Position numbers and translations under genes: made by a program | In this document: one piece after another, positions 1 through 11,223 of the stretch | Layout of the letters: each line of letters begins with the position of its first letter | Position numbering within the stretch: position 1 is the first letter of the stretch | The notes under the pieces: model-generated | Told to the model about the DNA's origin: nothing | Databases searched by the model: none | The model's input: the letters and a program-made list of their open reading frames with translations, nothing else | Assembly: GCA_038380435.1 (NCBI GenBank) | Contig: JAWZYU010000020.1 | Coordinates: 40,952,307 to 41,016,306 of the forward strand | Direction of reading: 5' to 3' | DNA from: Ryuthela nishihirai | Lineage: Eukaryota > Arthropoda > Arachnida > Araneae > Heptathelidae | DNA: 64,000 nucleotides

Positions 1-103
1 TTTGGCAATGTGTTGGTCAATTTATACTGCGAGTAACAACTTTGCCCCTTTTTTTCTCACACGGGATGGGAAATCTTTTCGTTTTTACAGATAAAACTGA
101 GTT

Positions 104-455
104 GGGTTATCTCTGAGCGGCACTTTTTTTTGTATACAATGGGCTACATGGCCAGGTCAAAAAGACCCCAAAGGCTCAGAGGTTAGGGGAACGGGCCCAT
201 CAGACAACTGTTGACACAGATGTTAGCCTCCCATCAAGACCACCCAACGTTTTTTTAACATGCAGAATATGGCTTTCTTGCACACTGGGTCACAGCTTAA
301 TATCCCATCGGACAGCGGTGGCCTTTCCAAGTCCATCGGTGTTCCCTACTGATCGTGGACAGGGTGTTTTTTCAGAGATAAATCTCAACACTGGCCTAGC
401 TGGAATTTGAAACATGGGAACTGCAGATTACGAGCCTTGAACACTGAGCCATTCT
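104..455 (-). repeat. tRNA-derived SINE, family A, inverted full-length copy
   Basis: Read on the minus strand this stretch has a degenerate tRNA-like head (GGCTCAGTG for box A, GTTTCAAATTCC for box B). It is followed by the same body as the copies at 31771, 36885, 57785 and 59371: 'GGGAYGTTAAGC', 'GTTAAAGAACACG', 'GGATGGCCTTGA', 'CAACAGCTGTTCCAGTGGG', 'GACCTGGCCATTTAGCCC', ending near GAGATAACCCAA. It is one of the more diverged copies. The boundaries are approximate. Confidence 0.8.
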
Positions 456-1134
456 TGCTTCTAGATAAAATTGCAAAATTACAAACTAACATTGCAAACA
501 ATGAAATTATGTTAGAAATTTTGGTTGTGAATATTGTGAAGCTTGAATTGACAGCAATGATTTTTACCTTTACCACCAGATGGGGTGGGAAAACGAAATT
601 TTTGTTTTATGCGAAAATTGTTTTTAGAAATCCTTTTTGAGTTGGATAGGCGTCGAAAAACTATTACAATTCACACTTTTGTGCAAAATCTCCATTTTTT
701 TGTGCACACCATTCGGAATTTTCCAAAAGCTTTAATAATAGCTTTAACAAAAACTTTAATACCCTCTGACGATCAAAAATTTCAAATGAATATTACAAAT
801 GATCTATTTGGTTAAAAAATTTGAATGTGATTATTTCCAACCCCAGGGTATGTGGGAAAACGTGGAAAAAAATGTGGAAAACTTTTTGACTGAGAAATTA
901 ATGAAAATTCTTTGAGAGTTGAATAGATACTTAGGAAATATAATCATTCGCAGTTTACAAACCCTCCAAATGTCTTAATTTACCGTCGTTAGAGGACACT
1001 AAATGTACGGTATAAAATGCTTTTTGCGTTTTTCAAGGCTCATATATTATTTACATTTTCCAATCATTTGTTTGCACAAATTATTACTTTTAAATGGTGC
1101 ACAATTAAAATGTGTATCATCTATTCGTCAGAGG
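456..1134. other. Intergenic stretch, nothing recognised
   Basis: AT-rich sequence with overlapping short open frames of low complexity on both strands. I see no protein motif, no terminal repeats and no similarity to other parts of the window. Confidence 0.5.
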
Positions 1135-1583
1135 TAGGGTTACCATATATCCTCCTTTTTTTTTATCTCCTGTCCTACCAGAATTTTGAAAAAACATGAA
1201 AACTCCTCCTTTTTATATAAACTGATAACATATTTCAAACTAAAAATTAAAACACTCCTTTGAAATTTCTTGAACCCATGACTATAATTTAGTTAACCGT
1301 TAAATAATATACTGTAAATGGAAATCCTGAATACTAAATTAACTCTGTTAATGTTGAAAAAGTTACTATTTTATGTAATCTCAATTTGTGCAGTTTATAT
1401 GCCAGATTGAGAAAAGTACGCGCTTCAGAAAATTGCAAAAAAAGTTTGCTTCTGCCGAAGGATAGATGGAGCTATGAAAGTTGAGAGTTTTTTTGCAACT
1501 TAAAAGACAGTGAAAGAATTAAGGATTACTCCTCGAGTCTTAAGGATGTCCTCCTTTTAGAACACTGGCATCGGGTAACCCTA
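1135..1583. mobile_element. hAT-like MITE with TAGGGTTACC ends
   Basis: The left end TAGGGTTACCATATATCCTCC is mirrored by a right end reading GGTAACCCTA with a nearby TCCTCCTTTT block. The 8-bp flanks gtcagagg (1127-1134) and tccaaagg (1584-1591) match at 5 of 8 positions, as an aged hAT target duplication could. There is no coding capacity. Assignment to hAT rests on the end sequence and the 8-bp flank and is an inference. Confidence 0.55.
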
Positions 1584-2026
1584 TCCAAAGGCAATATGCC
1601 ATTATTTTACTTGTTTTAAGATTAATGAGAATGTCAATTATTGTTTAAAGCATTTTATATCAATATTAAATAATAAAAAAATTTACACTAGAAGAAAACC
1701 AGTTAATAAATTGTAATTATGCCACTCCTACTTCTAGTTTTTCCTTAGGTGCAGTGGTGCAACTAGGATTTTTGGCACGATTCATAAAAGTTGACCAGCA
1801 TCCATAAAAATGTTAATACATTCTAATAATTTTTTTCTTACTTCTTAGTTTTATATGTTTATAATTACAATACTTCATAAAAAAAAACTCATATTGCCAG
1901 AGCTATGGTACATGACTATTTGGCATTTAGCACTGACAATATATCACTACTTATAACTTGCTGCTGCTTAGTGAAATCTTAGGTGCTTGGGTATTTAATG
2001 ACACCAACTAAAATTATAGTCTACTG
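1584..2026. other. Intergenic stretch, nothing recognised
   Basis: AT-rich sequence with A and T homopolymers. No gene or repeat could be supported. Confidence 0.4.
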
Positions 2027-2798
2027 CAGCAGTTCTCGAACGTTTTTGGCCTCAGAGCACTTTTGAAGATAAAAAGTTATGTGGAGTCCCAGTTTTCTAG
2101 CACTGCTATATATTTTCTAGCACTTTGCTTCCATAATGTAACGTAAAGCCATGCGCACTTATCTCTAATAATCTGAAAACACATTTAATATTAATAAAAT
2201 TATCCAATATTATATTTTTAATGCTAGTTCAATTATTTTTGCTACACATCTTTTTGCTTTGTGATGAGGAACTGAAAAAAGAATGCACTTTATATGACGA
2301 TTTGCACCCTGACAAAACGCAATGGCCCATTTAAAAAAAATGTAAATGACACTTGGTTAAATACAGAGGTGTTAAATATACAATGCTACAAATAACAATT
2401 CCAATCAAAATAACACCTATAATAAGCAGATATTGCTATTATCACACTAGTTCTATAGAAATGAACACAAGGAACTATTCAATAAGTCGGCGTTTTTCAA
2501 TATGTGTTTGCAGAGCCCCTGAAGAGATCAGAGACGGTTGGATTTGAATTCGAATTTCTGCACACACCTCAGGAGTCTGAAAAATTGTGCTTTTACTTTG
2601 GTGAGTTTAGTGTCTTAGTTGAGACGATTTTTATTGCTTCTACTGCTCTACAGTCTTTGTACTTTGTTTTTTTTTGCTACCTTCTCTTGTTGTGAGCGAC
2701 TTAGGAACAATGTTTTCCTTCTGCGATTTTTCGCCGATCTGAAGATTAGTTTTCTTTCTGCTTTGTGTGTGCCTTCCCTTTTGTGCAGTGCCCACATC

Positions 2799-4036
2799 AT
2801 GTCTTCCGACCGCAACATATTGCCTTTAACAATAAAAAGCTCAACTTCTGGAGTATCCCAGCTTAATACGCTGGAGGTGATAGAAGACATATGGCAAACG
2901 CTGCATGAAAGCCTCGCAAGCATGGAATGCTCAGCAGCTTTATGTGACTGTGTCCACTATGGAGCTGATGGCTAAGATCCACGCTTTAGGCGAATTAACA
3001 GTGGATAAAAAGAAAGTTAATATCGAGCGAGCCGGCTCGAATATCATTACTGTCACCGTCCATCGTGTTTTTTTTTTGAAGTGGCAAACGAAGTTGTTGC
3101 TGCTGCTTTAGCGCCTTATGGGAAAGTCATAAGCGTCGAATACGAGCAGAAAACCGAAGGCCGCTTCAAGGGCATGTATACTGGGACTCGTTTTGTAGTT
3201 ATGGACATGACCAGAACAGTGCCTAACACTATGTCTTTCGCCAGGTGTTCGGCAATTTTAGTATACAATGGAGTTGTGGTTACTTGCAAGAAGTGCCATT
3301 TGCAAGGCCACTTCGCCGCTCAATGCTCTGCGTTTTGTAAAAATTGCCGGACAAATACGCATTTAGAGGACTGCGTTCTTAATTGCAAGAAATGTAGTGG
3401 AAGTGGTCATACATTTAGTGATTGTCCTATGAGAAGTTTTGCCGATGCTCTAGTCAGAAGAAATCCGCCTGCAGGGCCACCGAAAGAAGCGAAAAAGCTC
3501 CCGCCTGCGGAAAACAACGTTACGACCGAAACTCCGATTCTGCCGTCCCAAGGGCAAGATAATCCAAAGGTCGTCGAAATTTCTTTAAAGTGCTGCAATT
3601 AAGCCTCAGGGCCCTATTTCGATCGACATTTCTAAGGAGCGGCCGAAGGAAATTGCTCCTCCGACTCTCACAACGGAAAAGAATATCGCTACTCCTGCGA
3701 TAAGAAGAAGCGCGCAAAAGAAATCAGCGATCAAAGTTAAAAAAAAAAGCAAAGAATAACTTTAAAACTGCTTCTGACTTTTTAGTCGATAAAACTGATA
3801 TGGACACGGAATCAGATCCTTGATTCGTTGCATCCACCTCAACCGATATGGAGACATATCCGTCCCTGGAGATGGACTACGGGGCCTCGTCTGCTGCCGT
3901 GATTTTGAACATTTTGAAGGGCTCAGAAGCTACTTCGCTGTCTGACACAGACAGCGATGCTCAGAGCTTTGGATGCTCTTTTTTGTTTTGTAAGTTCCCC
4001 CCCCCCCTTTGTATTGTTTTGTTGTTTTTGTGTTGA
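2799..4036 (+). pseudogene. LINE 1 ORF1: gag-like zinc-knuckle protein, frameshifted
   Basis: The reading starts at the ATG at 2799 and moves through three frames. The N-terminal part (2799-3110) breaks at about 2930 and again at a run of T near 3070. The middle part (3081-3602) is a nucleic-acid-binding region with YGKVISVEY, then three cysteine-rich knuckles: CKKCHLQGHFAAQC, CKNCRTNTHLEDC and CKKCSGSGHTFSDC. A third frame carries on after about 3600 with a basic, proline-rich tail, a TGA near 3822 and an acidic end. Such ORF1 proteins bind the LINE RNA and act as chaperones during target-primed reverse transcription. At least three indels and one stop make this a relic. Confidence 0.8.
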
Positions 4037-4055
4037 TATGCTCTTTCTCTCGGCG

Positions 4056-7000
4056 ATGGGGCCACAACTGCGCATTGCTTCTCTAGAAACGTTTGTGACG
4101 CTTTGAGTGCTAGGAAGCAACATTGGCTACTTGGCTTCCTAGAATTCAACCAGCTCGATTTCCTACTACTTCAAGAAACTCATATTTATTCCACTAAATG
4201 GGCAAAAGATCTTTTAAGGAAGGACAAACATCGATCCTACTTCTCCTTCGGAACTTTCAATGCCAGAGGTGTCGCAATCATTAGTGGCAGAAAAAATGCC
4301 TTCCGCATATGTAAATATGACTCGGACGTCGACGGCAGAGTTGTCAAGATAGTAGCTGGGAAAAATGGAGTTAAGTTTTGCATAGTGAATGTGTACTGCC
4401 CAAATAGGCCATCGGAGAGAAACGTTTTTTTTTGAGCATATCAAATATTTTTTAAATGAAAGTTATGATTGTTTGATACTGGCGGGAGACTTTAATTCAG
4501 TCGTGGACGTAAATTCAGACGCCTGGGTGGATCCACTTTTCGGGCAGACAGTAGCAGATTAAAACTGACTCGCCCGATTAGCGGATTCGATCTAACGGAC
4601 GTCTGGAGGCACCAACACGATGATCAATTCGCCGCTACTTGGAAGTCGCATGACGGCCAGACCCAGTGGCGAACTGATTGAATTTATGTCTCCAGCCAGT
4701 ATCTCAATTTTTGTACTGATTTTAATATAACTGACGTTAATTCCCTGAACTTTTTCGTCAGTGACCATCGGGTCACTTCAGGAAATATAACTATTCCCAG
4801 GGCGGATGGGAGGGACAAATCTTTGTGGAAAATGGACATTTCCCATCTGGAAAATGTAAATTTGAAGCAAGATTTGTCTGATATTATCGATTCAGAAACC
4901 GCGCTAGCCGACACTTGCACCGGTTCCTGGTGGGAGGGGCTCAAGGGAAAGCTACGCGTTCATTTACAAAAGGGAAGGCAACTTGCTCGCGAGAAACGTG
5001 AACGGTTAAATTTCCTGAAGCGAATGTCTTTGAATCTCAACAGAGGGGGATGTCAAAGTGACAATCATATCCTTTTAGTGCAATCGATTCATAATGAAAT
5101 TAGTGATATTTATGATTCTTCTGGGCTCAGAGCAAGACAGATTTCGGTAGATGGAGGAAAATTTCCTGTTTTTGATTATGCAGTCCCTAAAGCAAAGGAA
5201 GTTAACTCCATCGCTTCCATTTGCGATCCTGATTGGGGGGGGGGGGGAGTTTTTGGCACCGAAAACATCAAAAAGTCTTTGTTAAATTTTTCGAATCTCT
5301 GTATTGCTCTGACCTTCTTAACAAAGACGACATGCCTGCGTGGGTAGACAATTGCCCACGCATTCCTGATGATGAAAAAGCCTTGCTCGACGAACAGATT
5401 ACGCCGGCAGCAGGCGATCAAAACAATGAAGAAAGGCAGCGCTTCTGGCACAGAAGGAATTCCGATTGAATTCTACAAGTTATTTATAGAAAGGCGTAAG
5501 ATTCCTCTGGTTGAACTCTTCAATAATTTTGTGGGTCAAGGTGAAATGACGACGGACATGAGGAGAGCTAAGATTGCACTACACCTATCCCTCGATTTAC
5601 ACGGTACTCAGTCCACACAATTTTGGCTTTGCACGGTCAAAAAATGCAACCAGTTTCGATTTACACGGTACTAAGATTTCCTTTCTATGTACGTCTGCCA
5701 GTACCGTGTAAATCGAAACTGGTTGCATTTTTTGACCGTGCAAAGCCAAAATTGCGTGAACTGAATACCGTGTAAATCGAGGGATAGGTGTATTAGGAAA
5801 AAGATCCGATGGGTGTAACAATAGTGTTAATGATTGGAGACCTATTTCTGTCTTAAACAGTGATTATAAAATTTTTGCCGTCGTTATGGTCAGATTAAGT
5901 AAAGTTCTTTCGACTCTCATTTGGCCTACGCAGACATGCTCTGTGTGTGTGTGGGGGGGAGGAAAATTACTCGTAATTTAAGTACAATTGCTGACGCAAT
6001 TGACTATGCGAATTTAAAACATATCAAATGTTTCCTTTCTGTTGACCGAAACAATGCCTTTGATAGTGTCTCATAACTTTATGTGGCACCTATTAAAGGC
6101 TCATTGGCGAAAATTTTATAAACACTGTAAAGTGCTTGTATAATAATATTGAAAGTGGTGTCAGTGTGAATGGGAGCATCTCTGACTTTTTTCGCGTCTC
6201 CAAGGGAGTGAGACAGGGATGCCCTCTGTCGCCTTTGGTTTTCGTTTTGACCATTGAGACTGTAGCGAGGAAAATTCAAGCTGATCGGTTATTTCAGGGG
6301 ATTCCAATACCTGGAAAAACCAGCCTTCAGCTTAAATATGTCGCCTATACAGACGACATAAATTTCTTTTTCGAGAATGAATTTTCTCTAGGTAGGTTTT
6401 TTTTAATGTTTTCAAAAATTATTCGAAAGCCAGTGGTGCGGAGCTTAATCTGGATAAGACACGAGCTCCGACATGGGGTGCTTGGAAAGGATCTTCTAAC
6501 AATCTTATTGTGCCATTTGGAGAATCTATTAAAATACTTATTTTGACAGAAAAGGATGCCACATTAAAACTTGGACTGAAATTCTCAAACAGGCTAAAGA
6601 AGTCGTATCACTTTGGCAACTCGATGATTTCTCCATCACCAACAGAGCCAAACTCTATTTTGATTTCAAAATTAACTTTGGTAATTTTGAAAAGGTAGCG
6701 TTTTTAAACCACAGACTAGATTTCTTTTTGAATTTACAAAAATTACTTTTGGTATGCTTTGGCAGGGCTCGAGAGAGAGGATCGCCAGATTCTTGATTTA
6801 TCGCCCCTGCGACGAAGGTGGTTTAAATTTAAAACATCCTGTTTCGTGGCAAAAAGCGTTGTACCTGCGAGAAGCTATAGATAAGATTAATTGTATTGAA
6901 CATCCAGGTGTCGCTTTCAGTAATTATTTGGGCTGGAAATTCTGCCAACTGGCTAGCCAGAACGCAGAATATCGCGGCCCAAAGTCTGTAAAACTGTCCT

Positions 7001-7485
7001 ATCGATATAGGGATTTGGCGGACTTATACAAGTCCTCAGAGCGGCAGAGTGGCGACACTTCGGTTCGCGAAATGCGGCTACGGAACTTGTATACGATTTT
7101 TGTGCCTCCCTGGGTGGACCATAACACACTGGAAAAAAGCCTGGGACAATATTTATCACTGCTCACGTTGTCCTTCCGACCCGTAAGATTCTGCATAGCA
7201 GAATGACCAATGTCTCTGACAAATGCGATTTTTGTGGCAGGATCGAAGACATTGGTCATATTGTTTTACTGTCCATTTGCGATAGAGGTTTGGAAGGAGA
7301 TATGTAAATGGATGAGAATCCAGAGTTGAACATCAGGTCAGGTACTCTTTCACGAAGACATTCCTTCGCAAAACAAATATGTTTATAATTTGATTTTTTC
7401 AACTGTGAAAGCTTTCTTGTGGAGATGCCGCTGTTATCGGCTCTTCAATAAAAACTTTTGGGGACCCAGTACTACCAGTAAAGTT
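4056..7485 (+). pseudogene. LINE 1 ORF2: endonuclease and reverse transcriptase, broken
   Basis: The likely start is the ATG at 4056 (MGPQLRIASL). The AP-endonuclease shows NVCDALSARK, LLLQETH, NVYCP, LAGDFNS and the terminal SDHR motif near 4765. The reverse transcriptase shows SGTEGIPIEFYK (about 5440), WRPISVLNSDYKIFA (about 5840), GVRQGCPLSPLVF (about 6205) and the catalytic box as YTDD instead of YADD (6346-6357). A C-terminal knuckle CDFCGRIEDIGH lies near 7230. Frame changes occur at about 4090, 4435, 5240 (a G run), 5950 and 6400, with stops elsewhere. A foldback element at 5582-5790 interrupts the palm. The function is therefore lost. Confidence 0.85.
5582..5790. mobile_element. 209-bp foldback MITE inserted in LINE 1 ORF2
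   Basis: Two long inverted arms of about 90 bp begin CACCTATCCCTCGATTTAC and end with its reverse complement, with a short unpaired centre. TA dinucleotides flank it (5580-5581 and 5791-5792), as for Tc1/mariner/pogo-type insertion. Each arm holds a TCGATTTACACGGTAC motif twice, once outside and once inside. Removing the element plus one TA rejoins ORF2 in frame directly before the conserved WRPISVLN block, so this insertion is a precise event. There is no coding capacity. Confidence 0.9.
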
Positions 7486-7783
7486 ATTGAAAAGTCTATA
7501 ATTGTCAGAAAAAAAAATCGATAGAGGGTTCAAAAAAAAAAAAATCCCTCTATATTACGAAATAAAAGTGGAGAGATTTCCACTTTTTGTGAATTTTTAT
7601 TTTTTTCGTGGCCTGCGTGCCCGGAACTTACCCTTGTCTGATACAGTTTTTCTTATAGTCCCTGTAGATATTTTTGGTTTATTTCTACGTTTTCTAGAAA
7701 ATTTTGTTTATCGTTTTAAAGTTGGCTGGATACAATCGTTTTCACTCGTTGGCGCGAGCGAAGACAATTTGTACTAAGCCAAC

Positions 7784-8972
7784 ATGCCTCCCCTCGACAA
7801 CATCAGACACAAACTCACTTGCAAACACTACGTCATATTAAAACATCTAAACCCCAACCACCCCACTATAAATAGAATTGAGTCTCCTACCAACACATCC
7901 CCCACTGCACAAATCATAAAGCAGCAACCACTATATTCAACATGGAGAAAAATCAAGCCTTTCAACCCTAGATACACAATCCCCTATTGGACTATTAAAA
8001 AACCCTCCATAAATCTCACACTACCACACATCACCCAAAAATATAAACACCTCCCACAAGAACTAAAATTTGCAGCGGAAGAACTCATCACAAACATTCC
8101 TACCACAGACCTCATTATATTCACAGATGGCTCCCACATCCCACACACAACAAATGGCTCTGCTGCCTTCCACTCTACCCAACCAATTTTCTCACATATA
8201 ATCAAAATGAACCATGCAGAAAACAGTACTGCTACAGAGCTAGCTGCAATACATATGGCTTTGGAATGGTCCTCCACACAAAATACACACAGCATACATA
8301 TTATCACTGACTCAAAATCTGCCTTGCACAGCATCAACAAACATACATACAACCTATCACAAAATTACTCTCTTTTCCATATTCACAGAATTTCACACAA
8401 TATAATTGCCACTCACAAAACACTAACATTCCACTGGATACCCTCTCATTGTAACATAACCCATAATGACACTGCTGACCATCTTGCTAAACAAGGACAC
8501 AATATCCCTACACCTAATTATCACACCCCTGAGACATAATCATCACCTAATTGAAATCAACAAACTCTTCCACTCCACATGGACACAAAACTGGATCCAA
8601 CAGGCCACAATTAAAAATACATTCAGAGCCACCATCCCACACACATTACATCTCAACTACCTATCAAGAAGAGCCCAAACAGCAATTCATCAACTACGCA
8701 CTGGCAGAACAAATCTCAACAAGGACCTTTTCATGATACAAAAGGTACCATCTGCTCTTTGCACTACATGCCAAGTGATAGAAGACATTCCACACTACCT
8801 TCTACTCTGCACCAAATACACAATACATAGAATTACCCTCTTCCAGACACTCACCACACTGGGAACCACTTATTTCTCAGTCCAAACAATTCTTGGTCCT
8901 ACTCATAATAATATAAAAAGCCACTATAGGGCCTCGGCCCAATATATCAACAGCACTGGGAGATTCCCCTAA
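7784..8972 (+). pseudogene. LINE 2 ORF2 C-terminal part: RNase H and zinc knuckle
   Basis: Counted from 7784 the first frame (to 8539) has the four RNase H acidic residues in proper context: D115 in FTDGS, E152 in ATELAAIHMAL, D176 in ITDSKSALHSI and D232 in NDTADHLAKQG, with IPSHC before the last. RNase H would remove the RNA template after reverse transcription. A frameshift at about 8500-8530 moves the reading to a second frame ending at 8972. That frame carries the knuckle CTTCQVIEDIPHYLLLC and the typical STGRFP end. The endonuclease and polymerase are absent, so it is a fragment even though the catalytic tetrad is intact. Confidence 0.85.
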
Positions 8973-10015
8973 AGCCTCTACCTCACTTTTAAAAGATCCT
9001 TGGGACACTAAAAGATCCAAGATGCCAATAAAAGATCCCCATAGGACATCAAAAGTCGCATTTTGGGCAACTTATTCGATAGAAACTAACTCAAAATAAA
9101 AATAAATATATAGTATAAAATCATGAAAAAAAAAAATCGATCTATCAAAAATAAAGTCACGTAAAGGAAAACTTTATTTCTATATTGGAAACTTTTATAT
9201 TTCTCTTTAACCCAATAACTTATATGGAATCTCTCCCAGAACATAACATCTCTATACACATTATCATACCCAATATACATATGGAATCTCACCACATTTC
9301 CCGCTACCCTTTGATGGGAACCTTAAACTGCACTCCTGCCTCACAAGTCATGGCTGACCTTCCACTGGCTCTACAAAATTAACACTGACCACCACACACT
9401 GAACACATAAATTTGATTTCCAACTCATAACGTAGCTATATCATTTTCCTCCCTTCTCCTCCAAAAAAAAAATTACATTTATCATACTCCTTCCCATATA
9501 TAAGGCTGTCACTGAACGTAGACTTTTCCCAGATCCACACCTGCGCAACATTTCACTGCATGGCAGGGCAACCCAATGCTAACCTTTGGAGTTAGCATAA
9601 GCTACCATAAATATTTCCTCCTCCATCTTCCTGACACAGGAGTATTACCTATCCCACCGTCTCAGCTCCCCCCACCAAATATTTCATCCCCCTTTGATTG
9701 ACTCAAATCTACCATACTGGCAACCAACCATGGCCACAACTTCAAAAATAACATAACATTCGCCACTCGGAAAATTATTAAAAAAATATATATATACACT
9801 ACTTCTCCCTCTATCTCTCTCCACCCCCTTCCCCTCTTCACATGACATGCAACTGGTATTTATTCTCCTTCACCCTTCAACATCAGCCTCTCCACCACTG
9901 GGCAGCCTAAAGCCCAATTGCCAAAATGTACGATTGCCAGCCTTCACTGTGCTGGCTAGTCTTTGCCGTTTTCATCTGCACCCACTGCCCTTTATGCCTA
10001 TGGACCTGATGATAA

Positions 10016-10031
10016 GGGGGCCGAGGCCCCC
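10016..10031. other. GC hairpin near the 3' end of LINE 2
   Basis: GGGGGCCGAGGCCCCC can fold on itself. It stands out in an A/C-rich tail and is followed within 50 bases by the presumed end of the LINE. A 3' hairpin can serve as the recognition site for the element's own reverse transcriptase; that role here is inferred. Confidence 0.5.
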
Positions 10032-10060
10032 TTTACAAATAGGTCCAGCTTAGAAAGAAG

Positions 10061-10560
10061 GATGTATAAGAAGCCTCCCGTATGATCGACGCTTGCTCTC
10101 TGTTGCCTTTCAATCTGGCAGTGAAGGAACAATGGGCGCCCTCTATCGAGCTGACCCGGATTTTGTTTCCTCGCTGATTAGAAGCAGTTGTTTCTTACGT
10201 TTGAATGCTTACGTTACGTTTCTGAGTTATTTATATGTTTTCTCTTGTAATGGGTGAATGCGATTAGGAATCTTTTCTATCACTCTCCTATCATTTCTCC
10301 CTTTCTTTTTCAATCTTCCTTACTCCTGTAATGTGTTGATTGACTGTCTTGATGTTCATTTGTGAAGTATGAAATAACCGTGGAAAGACGTATCGTTCTA
10401 TACGTTACGTTTGGAAACGATTGAAGTGTTGAGAATGCAAAGTATAGTCAAGCTGAGCGATTCTGGAAGTCCCCTCTTTCGGAATCGCGAAGCAGATGGT
10501 GCATGCTAATGGAATTACTGGAGTAATGCTGTTCTTTTTATAGACTGTCGTTATTTCAGA
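10061..10560. other. Non-coding stretch between LINE 2 and hAT-like end
   Basis: This interval has a few CG dinucleotides and repeated TACGTTACGTTT words near 10200 and 10410 but no coding signal. It may be the interior of the hAT-like element. Confidence 0.35.
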
Positions 10561-10639
10561 TTTTTAATTTCCAAACAAGCCCCTGAAGGGGTATCGGGAA
10601 GCCTTAGGGCTCCACAAAGCACACTTTGAGAAACACTGG

Positions 10640-11223
10640 TGTGATGAAACAATGATACAAAGCAGCACAAACAATCAAAGTTGCAAAAATAGAAAAAAAT
10701 CAGTTTCATTATATAGAACTGCATATACAAGCATTGTCAATGGGCTGCTAAATTTTGAAAACAGAACACAAAAGTCATGACCTTTTTTACCAATGCTATA
10801 TATTTCCTAGAACTGAATTATAAATTTCATAACATAATTGAGCCATCATGGGCAATCAGAATAAAACACTAACTGGCAATAAAATTTCATCATGAGTTCA
10901 CTAAGACCATCCACTTTTTTTTTTTTGAGGGGAGAGGAGATTTCTATTTGTTTAATTAACATACATTCGATGTTGATGTTCACTTGACTGCCACTAACCA
11001 CTTTATTCATTTTGCAATGGGAAAAATGTTACTGAGAAGTAACGCATGCAACTGAATAACATAATAGTTTTATTTTCCAAGAGTAAAATTTTGTTTATCA
11101 TTAACATCTATATTTCATTTCAGTAACATTAACTCCAGTACTTAAATTATATGGAAGTACTTGGCTTTTTCCTTGGGACAACTAAAAGCAACAATTTTAC
11201 TCTCCTCACAACACACAGCAAAT
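10640..11223. other. 3' flank of CCDC115
   Basis: AT-rich sequence downstream of the minus-strand gene. Reverse-strand AATAAA signals occur at about 11069-11074 and 11001-11007, either of which could direct 3' end formation about 150-220 bases after the stop codon. Nothing else was recognised. Confidence 0.45.

Larger units (their letters stand above)
2481..7780 (+). mobile_element. Non-LTR retrotransposon (LINE 1), near full-length, dead
   Basis: The unit has a long 5' leader, an ORF1 with CCHC zinc knuckles, an ORF2 with AP-endonuclease and reverse transcriptase, and a 3' region to about 7780. The ORF1 type (RNA-binding part plus clustered knuckles) and the ORF2 order resemble L1/Tx1-like LINEs, but the clade is not certain. 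Frameshifts and stops break both frames, so it cannot move by itself. A 209-bp foldback element sits in ORF2, and the second LINE abuts or interrupts its 3' end at about 7781. Boundaries are approximate. Confidence 0.8.
7784..10060 (+). mobile_element. LINE 2: 5'-truncated RNase H-bearing non-LTR element
   Basis: The unit begins just after where the reverse transcriptase would be. It keeps the RNase H domain, the C-terminal zinc knuckle and a 1-kb CA-rich 3' untranslated region, and ends near the GC hairpin at 10016-10031 and a GATG-containing tail. 5' truncation is normal for target-primed reverse transcription. RNase H of this kind is typical of I-clade elements. The plus strand is rich in A and C and poor in G, quite unlike LINE 1. 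I could not define target duplications. Confidence 0.75.
2027..10638. mobile_element. Possible hAT-like element split by a LINE nest
   Basis: At 2027 the sequence CAGCAGTTCTCGAACG resembles the usual hAT end CAGTGGTTCTCAAAC. At 10638 the reverse complement reads CAGTGTTTCTCAAAGTG, and both ends carry a subterminal TGTGGAG block. The 8-bp flanks gtctactg (2019-2026) and gtgtgatg (10639-10646) agree at 5 of 8 positions. If the two ends belong together, a short hAT-type element (about 2027-2480 plus 10061-10638) was later opened by the LINE insertions. Two unrelated hAT fragments are the alternative. Confidence 0.35.

Noticed and set aside
6346..6357. YTDD variant as a functional novelty in reverse transcriptase
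   Set aside because: The frame around it is full of frameshifts, so a simple A-to-T (Ala to Thr) decay change is more likely.
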